From positions 32,721,272-32,785,271 of the forward strand of contig NC_054701.1 of assembly GCF_016097555.1 (NCBI RefSeq): a stretch of 64,000 nt of DNA, read 5' to 3'. The position numbers and the translations under genes were made by a program. The notes under the pieces were generated by a model. The model was given only the letters and a program-made list of their open reading frames with translations. It searched no databases and was not told the DNA's origin. The stretch's first letter is position 1; every line of letters starts with the position of its first letter. Shown piece after piece: positions 1 to 11,946 of the stretch. This DNA is from Gigantopelta aegis. Taxonomy: Eukaryota; Mollusca; Gastropoda; Neomphalida; Peltospiridae.

Positions 1-517
1 ACACTGTCAACTGTCAAATCGAAAAACGCTTATAACAAGGTTTTTTCCCCCAAATTTCCCATTGAAAAGTTTATCTAATAAACTGTATTAAATAAAATTA
101 TCACTTCACAGTTAAACATCTAATTGTTCTGGCGAATAATGTGATTGTTGAATCCTCGAATTCAGATTTCCTAGAAATATTATCAAACACTCAACACATG
201 AACACATCTCATGAATCATCGCGGCCGTGGGTCTTCAAGAACAAATAAATCCTCACTGGAGGCTCCATTTGTAACAGCTAACAATTTCATCGCCGACGAC
301 ACCAAAGAATGGGACGGCTTGCTTGAAGAGGTTGAGAGGTTCTTTATTCTGGTAGTGGCTCAAGTTACGACAAAACATCAAATCGTGGAAAAACACATAA
401 AAACACCCTGAAAGGATCAAATACAACATTGTCAATATCACTTCATGACACGACCTAATTCATAAAAATATATTACTCCACATACTAAAGTAGTGTCGGA
501 AATAGAATAAAAATGAT
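1..517. other. AT-rich sequence, nothing recognised
   Basis: No protein similarity, RNA gene or repeat structure is visible here. The short open frames at 211-441 have no recognisable motif and overlap on opposite strands, as expected by chance. Confidence 0.5.
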
Positions 518-2590
518 TTTCGTCGACATATTAAACAGACAAGTAAAGTTTATGTAAATATCTATTTAATTATAGCCTACCTAATTTAGAATTTACTTGT
601 TTTGACTCTCATTGGTGTACAAGGTGGTGTTTACTCTTGAAATTAAAAGAAAGATGTCGGTAAACAGGCGATTTGTGCACTTTATTGGAACAGACTAACA
701 CATTTTGGTCAATGTGTCAATTTCATTGCTGTTACAATATGTGAGGGACTGTTTCTGATGACAGTTTCCCCTATTTCTTTCCAAAACAAAATATTTGTAG
801 ACATTTATGAGTAACCTTTGAGCAAAACTGTCACGAACCATTTTGAGTTTGTGTATTATACCGGTTGTGACAGTGCATGCTCTTAATTTCTTTTCGCCTG
901 TGGCGATATTAATTGTTTTAGAAGGCCGTGTGCAGTTCCAAATGCACTTAGTCCAGGTGGGCAACTTGTTACGTGATACCTTTGCGCGACGGTCGTCGAG
1001 CTGTACTTCTAATACACACCCAGCCCAGGTGCGGAGCCATGTAGCCAGTAGTTACGTAATACCTCCGCGAGTGCGGTTTTTACAACCGTGATTTGGAGAC
1101 TTGACGTCATTGAGTCTGGCGATCTAAGAGAAAGATATGCCATCTTGGTCAATGTGGAAATTCAGATGATACGTGAAGTACCGCCTTGTGCCCCCAGGCG
1201 ATATTCGCCGTCTCTGAGAGTTTTGAATAAATAGCTGGGATTTTAGATATATCGAGGAGAAACACTGGAAGTATCCAGGGGTACGGACGTCGTCCACTGA
1301 ATGATCTACATTAGTTCAGACGGGACTTTGGTAAATATATATTTTCTGCTCTGTGTATAACCTTGATGTGATTGATGTGACTTTAAATATTTTAATACTG
1401 TATTATACCAATATTAGTTAGACGGTGCTGCCGGTCATCTGACGCAGTAATCTGTAGGCTCACTGTCCTAAATAATTATATAAGGCTTATCCAGTCATCC
1501 TAGAGGACCTAGGTAAACTGTAGGTTATTGTCTTTATTGTGATAGGTACCAGTATTAAGTCTGTATTACAAGGTTATTGAATGAGTAGTTAGGGTTAATT
1601 AAAAATTAACCAGTTAGGAATAGAGCTGTAATTCCTTTATTAATTAAGTTCCCCTTGAAGCGTTTCTCAATTATCACACGTGTGAGTGTTGTGTCACGGT
1701 GAAGTGATTAGCATATTGTGTAAAGTAGACACCTAGAGATTAACTAATTAAGTGATCAGTTCTGGGTTGTTATTATTTGTTGTTGTTAATTAACTACTGC
1801 GGCTGTACATTTGTCAGCGTAGGTTAATACAGATTCCAAAGTGTATTGTGTTTTTGTTGTGTTTCCTAGTGAACTAAACGTGGTATAATAATATAAGATC
1901 GTATCTCTGATCATACCTAGAGACGAGCCACAGCGGGTATAACTGCCTGTTAGAGAGATCTAATAGATATACAGTTAGGAGAGATATTTGGATAATCGTG
2001 TTTCATCCAGTTACGGGTATTATAGAATCCTCGTGACACCGGTATTAAAGGTGCTATCTCAAAGTTGCATAATGTCAGGTATTGCAAATCATGTTTTTAT
2101 TAAATTTTGCTTAACATTTAAAAACTATACCTTTAACTATATGCCCATAAATGATTATAAGAAATAATTTTATCTACTAGTAGAAAATACAGTTTTATTG
2201 GAGAATCTATCACAAACAGATGCTCACATACAACTATGATGTAGCACCTTTAAGTGGTCCAACATTGTGTAAATTTCTAATGTACTTATATTGAATTTAT
2301 ATTCACTAAATATGTTGGTCATAATTAATAAATTATGCTGCAATTCAAAATAATCAGTTAACTTGCAGTTTTAAATTAAAAGTTTGTTTAAGGATAAATG
2401 AAATTGACACATATCAAAATATGTTATAGTCTGTTCCAGTAAAGGTCACAAATCTGTTTACAGACATCTTTATTTTAATTTCAAGAATAAACACCACCTA
2501 GTACATCAGTGAGAGCCAAAACAAGTAAATGCTAAATTAGGTAGAGTATCATTACGGCTACAAAATATTTACTTGTCAGTTTAATACCAC
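518..2590. repeat. Large inverted-repeat (foldback-like) element, interrupted by an LTR
   Basis: The stretch at about 518-731 is repeated in reverse complement at about 2396-2590. Shared words in the two arms include the ACAAGTAAA region, GGTGGTGTTTA, GGAACAGACTA and GTGTCAATTTCAT, in the same order with small indels. Weaker inverted similarity continues inwards. The arms are therefore about 200 bp, with a long spacer now enlarged by the LTR at 866-2038. This is either a foldback-type DNA element or two inverted copies of one repeat. No transposase frame is visible, and terminal target duplications were not found. Confidence 0.6.
866..2038. mobile_element. Solo LTR of an LTR retrotransposon
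   Basis: The 1173-bp stretch begins TGTGACAG and ends TCGTGACA, so it has TG...CA termini. It is flanked on both sides by the 5-bp word CCGGT (861-865 and 2039-2043), which reads as a target-site duplication. There is no gag or pol between the ends, so this is a solo LTR left by recombination. An AATAAA-containing stretch lies near 1218. It sits inside the spacer of a larger inverted-repeat element and so is younger than that element. A diverged relative lies on the other strand at 38226-39693. Family is probably Ty3/gypsy-like, but this is not shown by the LTR itself. Confidence 0.75.
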
Positions 2591-3440
2591 ACTACTTTAA
2601 TTGTTATGCAGCACACTAATACATTCAATACCTTAATGCACTATTTCATTTCCACTTACACCTTCGACAGACAGCTACTGTCATCAATAAACATCTAGAT
2701 TTTATCTAATCCTAGTACACATTGAAATAATACATATCTGACAGTATACAAAATTTCCATGTATACAACATTACATAAATACAACTCACCCGTTCAAGAA
2801 ACCAGGTGACCGATACATGCAACTTGAAACCATCAACTCACGAACTCCTTAAATAAAATATACATGTATAAAATATAATTACCTGACTAAATATACCACT
2901 TTAAATATATATATTTAGAAAGGCATTAACAATATAAATACACTAACCTTAATTTTATCATTGTACCACTAACTCGATACCCTAACCTATAAACGCTAGT
3001 TGCGCACAGAATGAAATAAATCTTTTCCTGTCAAAACTAGTACCAACTAATGTATTATAAACTACAATAAGCGTAACATTAGCAAATGATATATTCATAC
3101 CTCCACAACTACAACAAATTACTCTGTACGCATTATGCCAAAAAAAAGAAGTTTATTTCAGGTAACATGGCCAAAAGAAATAGGGTAGGTAGGTAGGATA
3201 TTTTTTTTATTTTTTTTATTATTATTTTTTTTTAGTTCCAAAGGTTACCCTACCTTAAATGTGTTTGCCAGAGAAAAACTCAGCCTCAAGACGAAAGACA
3301 TGAAGGCAAGCTGTCTGAAAAATCTTAGTTTACTCTTTGTAGCCAGAGAGAAATAAAAACAATCTCACTGTCAATGTCAGTTTTAGTTTCACATGCCATT
3401 TTCAAAAGACAGGAAAACAAAAAAAGTTCAAACTATTCCT
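2591..3440. other. AT-rich non-coding stretch
   Basis: About 850 bp of AT-rich sequence with a T-rich run near 3200-3235. No coding, RNA or mobile-element signal is recognised. Confidence 0.45.
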
Positions 3441-3452
3441 TTCACCAATAAA

Positions 3453-3611
3453 AGTCAGTAGATGACTGCACAAACTTCACAGCTTTGTCCAGTTTTGTCA
3501 GAGGATGACTGCACAAATTTGTCCAAGTTGGTCAATAGATGTTTGCACAAAAAGTTCAGATTTATCCAGTCAGCAGATGACTGCACAAAAACTTCAGATT
3601 TGTCCAACTTG
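3453..3611. repeat. Degenerate minisatellite, about four units of 35-43 bp
   Basis: Four consecutive diverged units each contain a form of GATGACTGCACAAA followed by a TTTGTCCA-type segment. The open frames on both strands here (3455-3697 and 3505-3687) are products of the repeat and not genes. Confidence 0.7.
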
Positions 3612-3722
3612 TATTGGAAATAACAAAACAATACTAATTTTGTGTGCAATTTACAAATCAATCGGCTTAGAAATGAATAACTTGTAGTAAATTTCATAGT
3701 AATAAAAAAGGCGTTTCTAACC

Positions 3723-3827
3723 CGAGTACTCTGACTGTAAGAGAGCTAGACGGACATTTGGACATAAATAATGAGAGCGTGTTTATGTTCAAATGTCCGT
3801 CTAGCTCTCTTACAGTCAGAGTACTCG
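3723..3827. repeat. Near-perfect hairpin with 46-bp arms
   Basis: The left arm (3723-3768) and right arm (3782-3827) are reverse complements over 46 bp with a single mismatch, separated by a 13-nt loop. Both arms end with the word CGAGTACT or its complement. A short foldback or MITE-type element is the simplest reading. A transcript would form an almost uninterrupted duplex, so a small-RNA hairpin cannot be excluded. Confidence 0.85.
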
Positions 3828-4020
3828 AGCTAAGGCGTTCCCTGTGGGACGGACTTATAGTTTTAATGTTTATTAGCCTATTGAACGGACCCATGCTAAA
3901 ATCACCCAAATTAATTTATTCCCAATTAACTGAAACACTGAAATAAATGTGAACTGTTTAATGTTTGTGGTTATTCGTGAATATTCCGTTTATTTAATTA
4001 TTACCCAGGCCTATCTACAT

Positions 4021-4134
4021 CACTGGCGTAGGAAGCGGGGAAGGGGGTACTTTGTAGCAGCATCGATGGTTTATATATCAATTTTATACGTGTGTGTACC
4101 CACCCACCCCACTTTTTGGTATCTTCCTACAGGC
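4021..4134. mobile_element. Short MITE-like element
   Basis: The left end CACTGGCGTAGGAAG and the right end CTTCCTACAGG are imperfect inverted repeats about 114 bp apart. A diverged partial copy in opposite orientation is at 5063-5122, sharing the CTTTTTGG / AAAAAGTGGGGTGGG segment and the ACCATCG segment. A repeat family is therefore supported, although no target duplication is clear. Confidence 0.5.
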
Positions 4135-5062
4135 TACACCCGTGTATATTAACAAATTCTGGGTACTAGGCCTAAGCAGTAGCCAACAACGAAAATTGTA
4201 CCACGTCTTCTTCAAATGACATTCACCTTTGCATGCGGAAAACAACCCCGCGATGACTTGTAGTTTGTGCATGTGGTATCGAGAAATCCTTGATTGTTTT
4301 GTTGAGATCGCACGTTGTTTTTGGAAAATAAACCTACAATGTATGAGATGACTGGAGTTACGATAATACGATATATTTTCCTCTATAGGCCTACAGTATT
4401 TAGCAGTTTGTAATAAAAGCCGTTTAATCGCCACACACGTTACCGTACTGCCATGCGATCTCGTGTGTCACCAATTACCGTGGTACCTAATAAGAGCACG
4501 TGCTATTAACAGTGTTCTACACTCGGTTTTATAACTTACTCTTCTTTGGCTAGTGGACAAACAAAATTTACTAGCCAAGCTTAGAATGTTACTCGCCACA
4601 GTGCGACACTACTCATTTTGTATCATTTATGAATGTGTTGTAAGTATCTGGATTGTTTTCGCCAATTTACTCAAATCAACGATGAGTTCCGAATTGTACC
4701 GACAATTAATACGGAATTCACAGTGATCAATCGGACAACTTCGTAAATAGTGAAATGTTCCGACTGCACAATGATGTTAACAAATTTCATTTATTTTCGC
4801 TGCTAGGACTCTGAACGCACATGGCAAACAAATTAATACTTAGACGTTTTTGGAGTCAGTCGCCAGATGGCGACGATAATAAATTCAATCAGTCGCCACG
4901 CCAACATTTTGGTCGCATTGGCGACCATTTTGGTCGCAACGTAGAACACTGGTTCATGATTCCAGTTTCAAACAAATTAGTTATGCTCATATTAATTCAA
5001 CGTCCAGGCATGTCTAGTCTGGGTCCAGTTTCTAACACCACCAGTGATTGGGTCCAGGGCAC
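4135..5062. other. Non-coding stretch
   Basis: No gene seen. Around 4850-4945 there are repeated GTCGCC / GGCGAC words, as in the ends of the hAT-like element at 58441-59017, so a remnant of that family is possible but not shown. Confidence 0.4.
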
Positions 5063-5122
5063 GGCGTAAGAAGGTGCTAAAAAGTGGGGTGGGGGTGTAT
5101 AAAAACCATCGCTGCTGCCCCC
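5063..5122 (-). mobile_element. Partial copy of the MITE at 4021-4134
   Basis: In reverse complement this stretch shares the GGCGTA(A/G)GAAG end, the CTAAAAAGTGGGGTGGG-like core and ACCATCG(C/A)TGCTG with the element at 4021-4134. It is followed by C-rich sequence (5125-5275) without recognisable content. Confidence 0.4.
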
Positions 5123-5738
5123 CACGCACGCACACCCCTCAACCTCCATTTAACACACACACTGACGTAAGAGTTATCCTACTTGAGTACTTCTGTCGTC
5201 TGCTTTGTCGATCCGCGACCACAACTTCTCTGTGCGCTTCCCCCCACCCCACCCCACCCCACCCCAGCAGAAAAAAAAAGTTCAGGGTCGGTGGCAAAAT
5301 TTAGGGTCGGTCGGGTGACCGGAAACAAACGATTTGTTTTGTTGGCCTTATCAAGAATTACCTACGTAATTTTACCTGTACAGCTTAATAAACTTACTAT
5401 ATGTCTTTGTGTAACTATACGAATTATGTACATATAACTATGAGAAATAAAATGTTCCAACACTAACCTCTCCGACAATTCCGTCCACAACCCAACAACC
5501 ACGCCGAATTATGCAAGACTGAAATGACATCGAAACCAAACCACGTGCTGTGTAGCCCAAGTTGCACGTGCAACCGCTGTTCGGAATTTATAATGCTTGG
5601 CAGACAACTACTACAGAAAACCACCCTCCACTCCAAATGCCCAGCTAAACCATACCAAACAGATTTTTATTGTCTGAAATATGTTTTACAAAGCCATCAA
5701 TAAGGCCTCACTCTGTTAAATGTGCACTGTGTGAATAA

Positions 5739-5954
<216 letters not shown>

Positions 5955-7082
5955 ATGGACTGTCAACACAAGACGGCATCATGGTAACATGTTTATTGAC
6001 CAGAGTTGAAGATGACGAAAATGCACCAAATAATGACCTGAAACGGGACAAGTACAACATATTGGTCTCTTTTCTTAAACAAAATATATATCTTCTCTCA
6101 CTGAACTTTACTACATCATTATATAAGATGAAAATATATTCCATTACTCGTATTATAATATGATTGTTCAATAATCTTATTGAAACAATGTTCTGTGTAT
6201 TTTACAATGAAGTCTCAATAACTTACTGACAAGTACATGTAAAGATATTACACACTGTAAATGATCAGAAACACACAGCTCCAATGCAAACTCTTTGAAC
6301 AGCTAAATGTTTTAAGAACCATTTATATTATGTTAATATATATGTTTAATAATTATTATGTTAATCACTGATAAGACTTTTAACATGATAACCATGACTA
6401 TTCTGTATACAAATTAAAACAAAGAAATCTAAAATACTAATTCGACTTCTCTTTATCACCCATCTCACCCACGATTGATGTAAAAAAAGGAACAGACAAG
6501 TGCTCCAACTCAATTGGTGTAAATCACACAGATATCGATAAGTTCCTGTTTGAAAATTAAAGAAGTATCATTACCATCTAATTACTACTAAAAACATATT
6601 TATCAAATATAACCTTAAAATAATACACTGGTCAGAATAAACAATGTAAGTTTATAGATTCATAAAAATAATTCATTTGCTATTAATTTCTATTGATGTA
6701 CCAAGGGAAATAACTCTCGTAGCCTTGTTACTATTTATTGTGGCGATGCTTATAGGCTTATGAATATCCACGACTTTAATGAATCCGCGATTTCCACCAC
6801 ATTATAATTAATCTAGTTTAACTTTATATGACGTTTTCTAAGGAGTTCCTGCATCTAAACTACTAATATTAATAAACATTAATCAAAATACTACATATAA
6901 CTACAGAACTAAGAATAGTAACAGAAATAACGCAAAATGCGCTCATCAACAAGCAATGGCGTACTATACTGTTTATTAAAAATAGCCTAAATCACACAGA
7001 ATGAATGTAACTAAAAACGATAACAAATCTCGTAAATTTATGAATGAAGTAAAGTGCTATAACTGTGAAATTTCCTTAATTA

Positions 7083-7215
7083 AATCCTTTCTGGCCTCAC
7101 AAATTGTCCCATGCCGTTGCTGGGACTCGAACCTGTGGCACCGAATCGCCCGCAAATTGCGAGACTAACCACGATGCGCTCTGAGCTATCGAGGCATCCA
7201 TAAAAAGGATGCACT
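7083..7215 (-). mobile_element. tRNA-derived SINE head (GATAGCTCAGAGCGC type)
   Basis: On the minus strand there is an A-box-like GATAGCTCAGAGCGC and a B-box GGTTCGAGTCC, spaced as in a tRNA, followed by a short unique body. The acceptor ends do not pair over seven bases, so this is not a functional tRNA gene. It is absent from the paralogous position near 42740, which supports an insertion after the duplication. Confidence 0.6.
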
Positions 7216-7264
7216 TTAACTCAACCACATGCATGGGGCTTACAATCTACGCGGTCTTATCCGC

Positions 7265-7313
7265 TATGTATGTATGTATGTACAGTATGCATGTATGCAT
7301 GTATGCATGTATG

Positions 7314-7344
<31 letters not shown>

Positions 7345-7481
7345 TGAATGAATGAATGAATGAATGTATGTATGTATGTATGTATGTATGTATGTATGTA
7401 TGTATGTATGTGTATGTATGTATGTATGTGTGTATGTAAGTATGTATGTATGTATGTATGTATGTATATATATATATATTA
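7265..7481. repeat. (TATG)n microsatellite
   Basis: About 215 bp of TATG units with a short AATG block near 7345-7365 and a terminal TA run. The 84-codon minus-strand frame over it is Thr-Tyr-Ile-His repeat only. Confidence 0.95.
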
Positions 7482-8115
7482 TACAATAGACATCCAGACA
7501 ACTTCAGAGGTATTTAGAAACTATACATTAAAATTTTAATCCATAGTATTTAGCTTGCAGTTGCAGTTATACGTGTAATGAACTGAAACACTTGCCACTT
7601 AGATTTCTACGGATTGTTGGAAGTTAAAAATATAACTTAAAAAGTTGCTAATTTCACCCACGGAACACGCTACTAACTCTTAAATTACCAGTGGTTCGCT
7701 TAGTAGTTTCTCACCAACCCCCATTTCTATACCGGGGCAAGCTACGGACGAGTTCTGAAAGTGTGGGTTGGAGTTCCTCGGGGTAATTTACCACAGCCGC
7801 TTTGAAAGTGGCAGTCCTCCTTTTAGCGGTGCTGGAAGATTGCATTGTTCAGTAAAGGATCTATTGGGAGTGGCTGTCCTTCTATAGACGAGCAACTCAA
7901 TAAAGGTTCATGGAATCAACCACTATTGTGCTAAATGCCCATTCCACTCTCCAGATATATGATCTCGATTGTATATAACGGTTTTGTCGTCCAGATTCAA
8001 CAAAAATTAAAAGCAAACACAATTAATTGTTTTAGTATATCTAGTATTACAGAAAATCATGTTCAAAATACAGTATATCAACTGTAGAAACAGGAAGGTG
8101 CATAGAAATAATAAA

Positions 8116-8422
8116 AAGGAAATGTTTTATTTAAGGATGCACTCAACACGTTTTATTTACGGTTATATGGCGTAGGACCACACAGATATCAAAGAGGAAA
8201 CCCGCTGTCGCTACTTCATGGTCTACTCTTTTCGATTAGCAACAAGGGATCTTTTATATGCACCATCCCACAGACAGGATAGTACATACCACGGCCTTTG
8301 TTACACCAGTTGTGGAGCACTGGCTGGAATGAGAAATAGCCCAATGGGCCCACCGACGGGGATCGATCCCACACTGACCGCGCATCAAGCGAGCGCTTTA
8401 CCACTGGGCTACGTCCCGCCCC
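8116..8422 (-). mobile_element. SINE, head A + core + tail A, full length with TSD
   Basis: Flanked by the 13-bp direct repeat TAGAAATAATAAA (8103-8115 and 8423-8435). On the minus strand it starts with a tRNA-like head (GTAGCCCAGTGGTAAAGCGC as A-box region, GGGATCGATCCC as B-box region). The shared core (CCAGTGCTCCACAACTGG, then CTGTGGGATGGTGCATAT, then AAAAGATCCCTTG) follows, then the tail ending TAAATAAAACATTTCC. Small ORFs across it are not genes. Confidence 0.9.
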
Positions 8423-8455
8423 TAGAAATAATAAAGTCGCAAACATAGACACGTA

Positions 8456-8538
8456 CATCACACACACACACACACACGCACACACACACGCACACGCACA
8501 CGCACACGCACACGCACATGCACACACACACACACACA
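8456..8538. repeat. (CA)n microsatellite
   Basis: CA dinucleotides with interspersed CG, directly after the SINE and its target duplication. Confidence 0.9.
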
Positions 8539-8539
8539 A

Positions 8540-9185
8540 TCGATAGCAAAATCAACCGATCTGCCGATTAAGTTTTCGCCTTAATTTATTTACAAATATT
8601 GCTGTTTAATTAAAAAGCCGACAAGAGGAGAAATTCAAGTATTTCGCTATAGGGTACATTTACGATGACAACGTGATTTAAATCGACGAAACCATTTTTA
8701 CTTCAGTAAATCGAATCACAAGAACACGGAAATGACGTACGTCGAATGCAACCAAAATAACATTTAAAACATCCTATGCTAACCTTTCTTGTCAGGACTA
8801 ATAAATTAAAATGTTTTGTTTGTTTCTTTTGTCTTCTCCTTTTTTCTTCTTAATTGTTGTTGCTGTTGTTGTTCGACGTTTATAATGGAATGCCGATATG
8901 CCAAGGAGCAAGAAAATAAAAGATGCGGCGACGACCCTCGACGTGGCGTCTTTATTTTTGGTCGGGTTGCGTTAAATTATATATTATTTTTTCTAAAGGG
9001 GAGAGGGGTCGTGAGCAGTGCGGGAATGCTATCAGTGCACCATAATTTTATACACAAAAGGTTATAAAACTACAGCATGATACAGTCGCCTGTGTAGAAA
9101 TTATGCAGGCAGTGGTTTAGATTGTAGATTGTGAATTTTATGAGGTCATAGAGTAGAGCCATTTTGCTCCGTAATACATATTGGA
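8540..9185. other. Non-coding stretch
   Basis: No gene supported. The 83-codon plus-strand frame at 8816-9067 is dominated by a Cys-run from a TGT/TTG repeat. Confidence 0.4.
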
Positions 9186-9186
9186 A

Positions 9187-9189
<3 letters not shown>

Positions 9190-9257
<68 letters not shown>
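9190..9257. repeat. (TA)n microsatellite
   Basis: About 34 uninterrupted TA units. Confidence 0.95.
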
Positions 9258-9258
<1 letters not shown>

Positions 9259-9660
9259 CTATATACACAGTGTTTAAATAAATTATAAACTCATGTGTTG
9301 TGGCAACAACTGTTGTGAATCAAACTTGAAGCTTGTGGCCCCCACAAACACATCTTCACCCACAACCCAATCTCATACCCCCTATTAGTTATCCTATTGT
9401 CAGCACAAAATGTACTCACAAAGATTTATCTGTTCTAAAGGCATAGGCAGATAAGAAATAGTACGAAATATTATAAGACAATCTATGCCTACAGAACAAT
9501 AATAATTAAACAAAATAAAAATTTAATTAAAAAATGTATGTACAAAAAAGAGGCAAAATTATATATTAAACTAGTTTAACATGAAACTAAACTACAGACT
9601 ACAGTTCACACAATTTGTTTAACATCTATTATGGGAATACTTCCTGACATTTTCTTTTTT

Positions 9661-9961
9661 CCCCTGCGTGTGCTGTAACCTCATCGTGGTGCAGGGGTGT
9701 AACATTCTCTTTGAGAATGGCCAATACAGCACAAAATTGAAGTTTTGAGTAAAACTCAGTATCCGTAAAATTCTGTGATATTTGTGTTTTTGTACAGTTC
9801 TTTGCACTGTTTTTGTTTGTCTTGAATTTTTATATTGATGTTGATCATCACTTTATTTATTTGCATTACCATAGTTTGACACCCAATAGCCGATATATTT
9901 TTCGTGCTGGGGTGTCGTTAAACATTCATTCATTCATTCATTCATTCATTCATTCATTCAT
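9661..9961 (+). mobile_element. SINE-like element with (CATT)n tail (type D)
   Basis: It starts CCCCTGCGTGTGCTGTAACC, carries the GGTGTAACATTCTCTTTGAG segment, and ends with GGGGTGTCGTTAAACATTCA and about ten CATT units. An inverted copy at 42197-42480 shows the same ends, so the termini are well defined. A T-rich word (about TTTTCTTTTTT) flanks both sides here and may be the target duplication. The tail resembles those of the other SINEs in the window, but the head does not look tRNA-derived. Confidence 0.75.
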
Positions 9962-9989
9962 TTTTCTTTTTTTCAAAGAGATGGTCTTT

Positions 9990-10965
9990 ACATAATAATC
10001 GCCATGCAGTCTACTACCGGTAAATAGATTTATTCAAAAATGTATCTTTCTGTGGCATCCATCTCCAAATCCTCGAAACTTGTACAGTCAACTGATTAAT
10101 TAAAGATTACCATTTGATGCGTGGTGCCAAACTGAATCCCAAGTCTTGCAAGTCTGAATTACTCCTTAGCAGCAATATCTCAAACACAAAAAACAATGAA
10201 TATTGTATTAAATGAAATTGTTTAAAGTGTTTCATTTTCAGCAGCAATTCCATCCCCTGCCCCAGTTTTTCTTTCACATATCAGTTGAAACTGTTCTGTT
10301 ATTTCTATAATTCTGTTCTCATTATCAAGATGCAATGTAATTTGTTTAATAATTTGTCTTCAGAATTTCACTTTCGACATCTAATCAATAACTCCAAATC
10401 CATTGGTTCAGTTAATATATAAAAACAAACATGTTAAGTATTTCACATCCATTTGAAAAAGTATATTAGTCTGTAACTTAATTACATATCGTTTTATTAA
10501 TTTAAAGTTTAATTTAGTTTCAGGAAAACATTTTTTTTTTTTTAACAGGAAACAAAATCAGTGTGACTAAACAAATTATAAAATTAAAAGTATAGTAGTA
10601 TATTAAGAAAAGTAGTAAACAATGTATTTAACTTTGGCGATGTTATTTGATTTCTATTAGAAAGTTGAACAATGCTACATGTAAGATGACATGTGGAAGA
10701 AAAATGCCTACCTTTGCCTGTGCTTTGCTAAAATTTTGGGTATAAATAATGATGAAAAACAAAACTATTTAGGGTAGATAATAAAAACAAAACAGACGTA
10801 AGTGCCCCATCTAGGTGGTTATGGGTTTGAAATGTTTTGAAATTAGGGTTGACCAGGACATTACATTTCATGCAAATGACCAATTGTAAACAGCAGTTCT
10901 CTTATTATCATTTATCTAAACCTTTAAAAAATAAACGTCACAACCATATAGGCTGCTCCCTCACC
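9990..10965. other. AT-rich non-coding stretch
   Basis: No coding, RNA or repeat structure recognised over about 1 kb. Confidence 0.45.
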
Positions 10966-10970
10966 TCAAC

Positions 10971-10983
10971 ACACACGCGCACG

Positions 10984-11033
<50 letters not shown>

Positions 11034-11040
11034 ACACCCA

Positions 11041-11075
<35 letters not shown>

Positions 11076-11082
11076 GAGCGCG
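10971..11082. repeat. (CA)n microsatellite
   Basis: Two CA runs separated by a short CCACACCCAG interruption. The His-Thr frame across it is not a gene. Confidence 0.95.
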
Positions 11083-11089
11083 CGCAAAC

Positions 11090-11940
11090 AAGAAAACGCA
11101 ACCAAAATGTTTTTGTTATACATCATGGTTAAAAATGGTTTAGTTATAAAAAGGAGGGGACATATACAGGTCGTTTCACCTTTTATTTGACTTGTTTTTT
11201 GTTTGGGTTTCATCATCGTTCACGTGAGTCAATGTAGTTTTATTTTGGCCATTCGCCGTACTGTGCAGTTTAACGACAAATTCTTAACGACAATATACAC
11301 ACCGAAAACCGATTAAATAAGTCAGTAAATTACATTACATTGAAGGGAAAGTGATTTTTAAACTCTTACCTTGGTAGAATTTATATCAGTTGAATTTTGA
11401 TGGATTTCGGCAAAACTTCACTTTTAATACCATGTGACGTGTTTCGCAGGAAAACACTGATTTTACTTCAATCGTACGCTCCACATAGCTGTCATCGCTG
11501 TTAACACATGTCAGCAGAAGTATATGTTTACTATGATTATGATTTGGTAGGAGGAGACACTTATTTTAACTAATTTTAATGCTAGCAATACAAAAACGTT
11601 ACACATCGAAAAATTGATGTTGTCTAACTTAATGGCGTCCAAGCAAAGTTGGGCCCCGTGGTCTCTGAACCGCGAAATCTAAATCTAAAATTTGAATAAG
11701 GTCAATGCGTGTTGAAAGCAGGTATTTTTCAGGAATAAATATTGTAATTGCAATGTCTACACTCCATCACAGCCCACATGACCTTATCCATAGCACGTGA
11801 ACAGAACCATTGAGGTAAAAGTGGTTTTGCACGTGCCACTGGTCACGTGACTACAATAGCACACGTTTTTTTCATCGTTACTTGCTCACAGTAGTCTGAC
11901 ACAACGAAAAAACACATTAAAACGATATTTGTTACGACCT
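11090..11940. other. Non-coding stretch 5' of the Tc1-like relic
   Basis: No coding content recognised. It probably includes the 5' untranslated part and terminus of the Tc1-like element, but inverted termini could not be matched between the two sides. Confidence 0.4.
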
Positions 11941-11946
11941 GTTTCG

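Larger units (their letters stand above)
6333..8000 (+). repeat. Segment A, paralogous to 41411-44150
   Basis: The order of matching blocks is the same in both places: 6333-6890 with 41411-41960, 6982-7080 with 42640-42740, 7490-7601 with 42960-43073, and 7601-8000 with 43735-44137. The matches are strong but carry many substitutions and indels, so the event is old. Differences between the copies are mostly insertions: a SINE at 7083-7215 and a TATG microsatellite here; a SINE, a TIR element and a second SINE in the partner. Either one large duplication or an unclassified large repeat would give this. No coding content was recognised. Confidence 0.75.

Noticed and set aside
7100-7200. Candidate tRNA gene on the minus strand
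   Set aside because: A- and B-box-like words are present, but the acceptor ends do not pair and the region continues into a SINE body.
8216-8539. ORFs with RSPVVKRSLDARSVWDRSPS-type peptides, recurring near 47314, 49734 and 55843
   Set aside because: They recur because they are translations of the SINE head and core, not a protein family.
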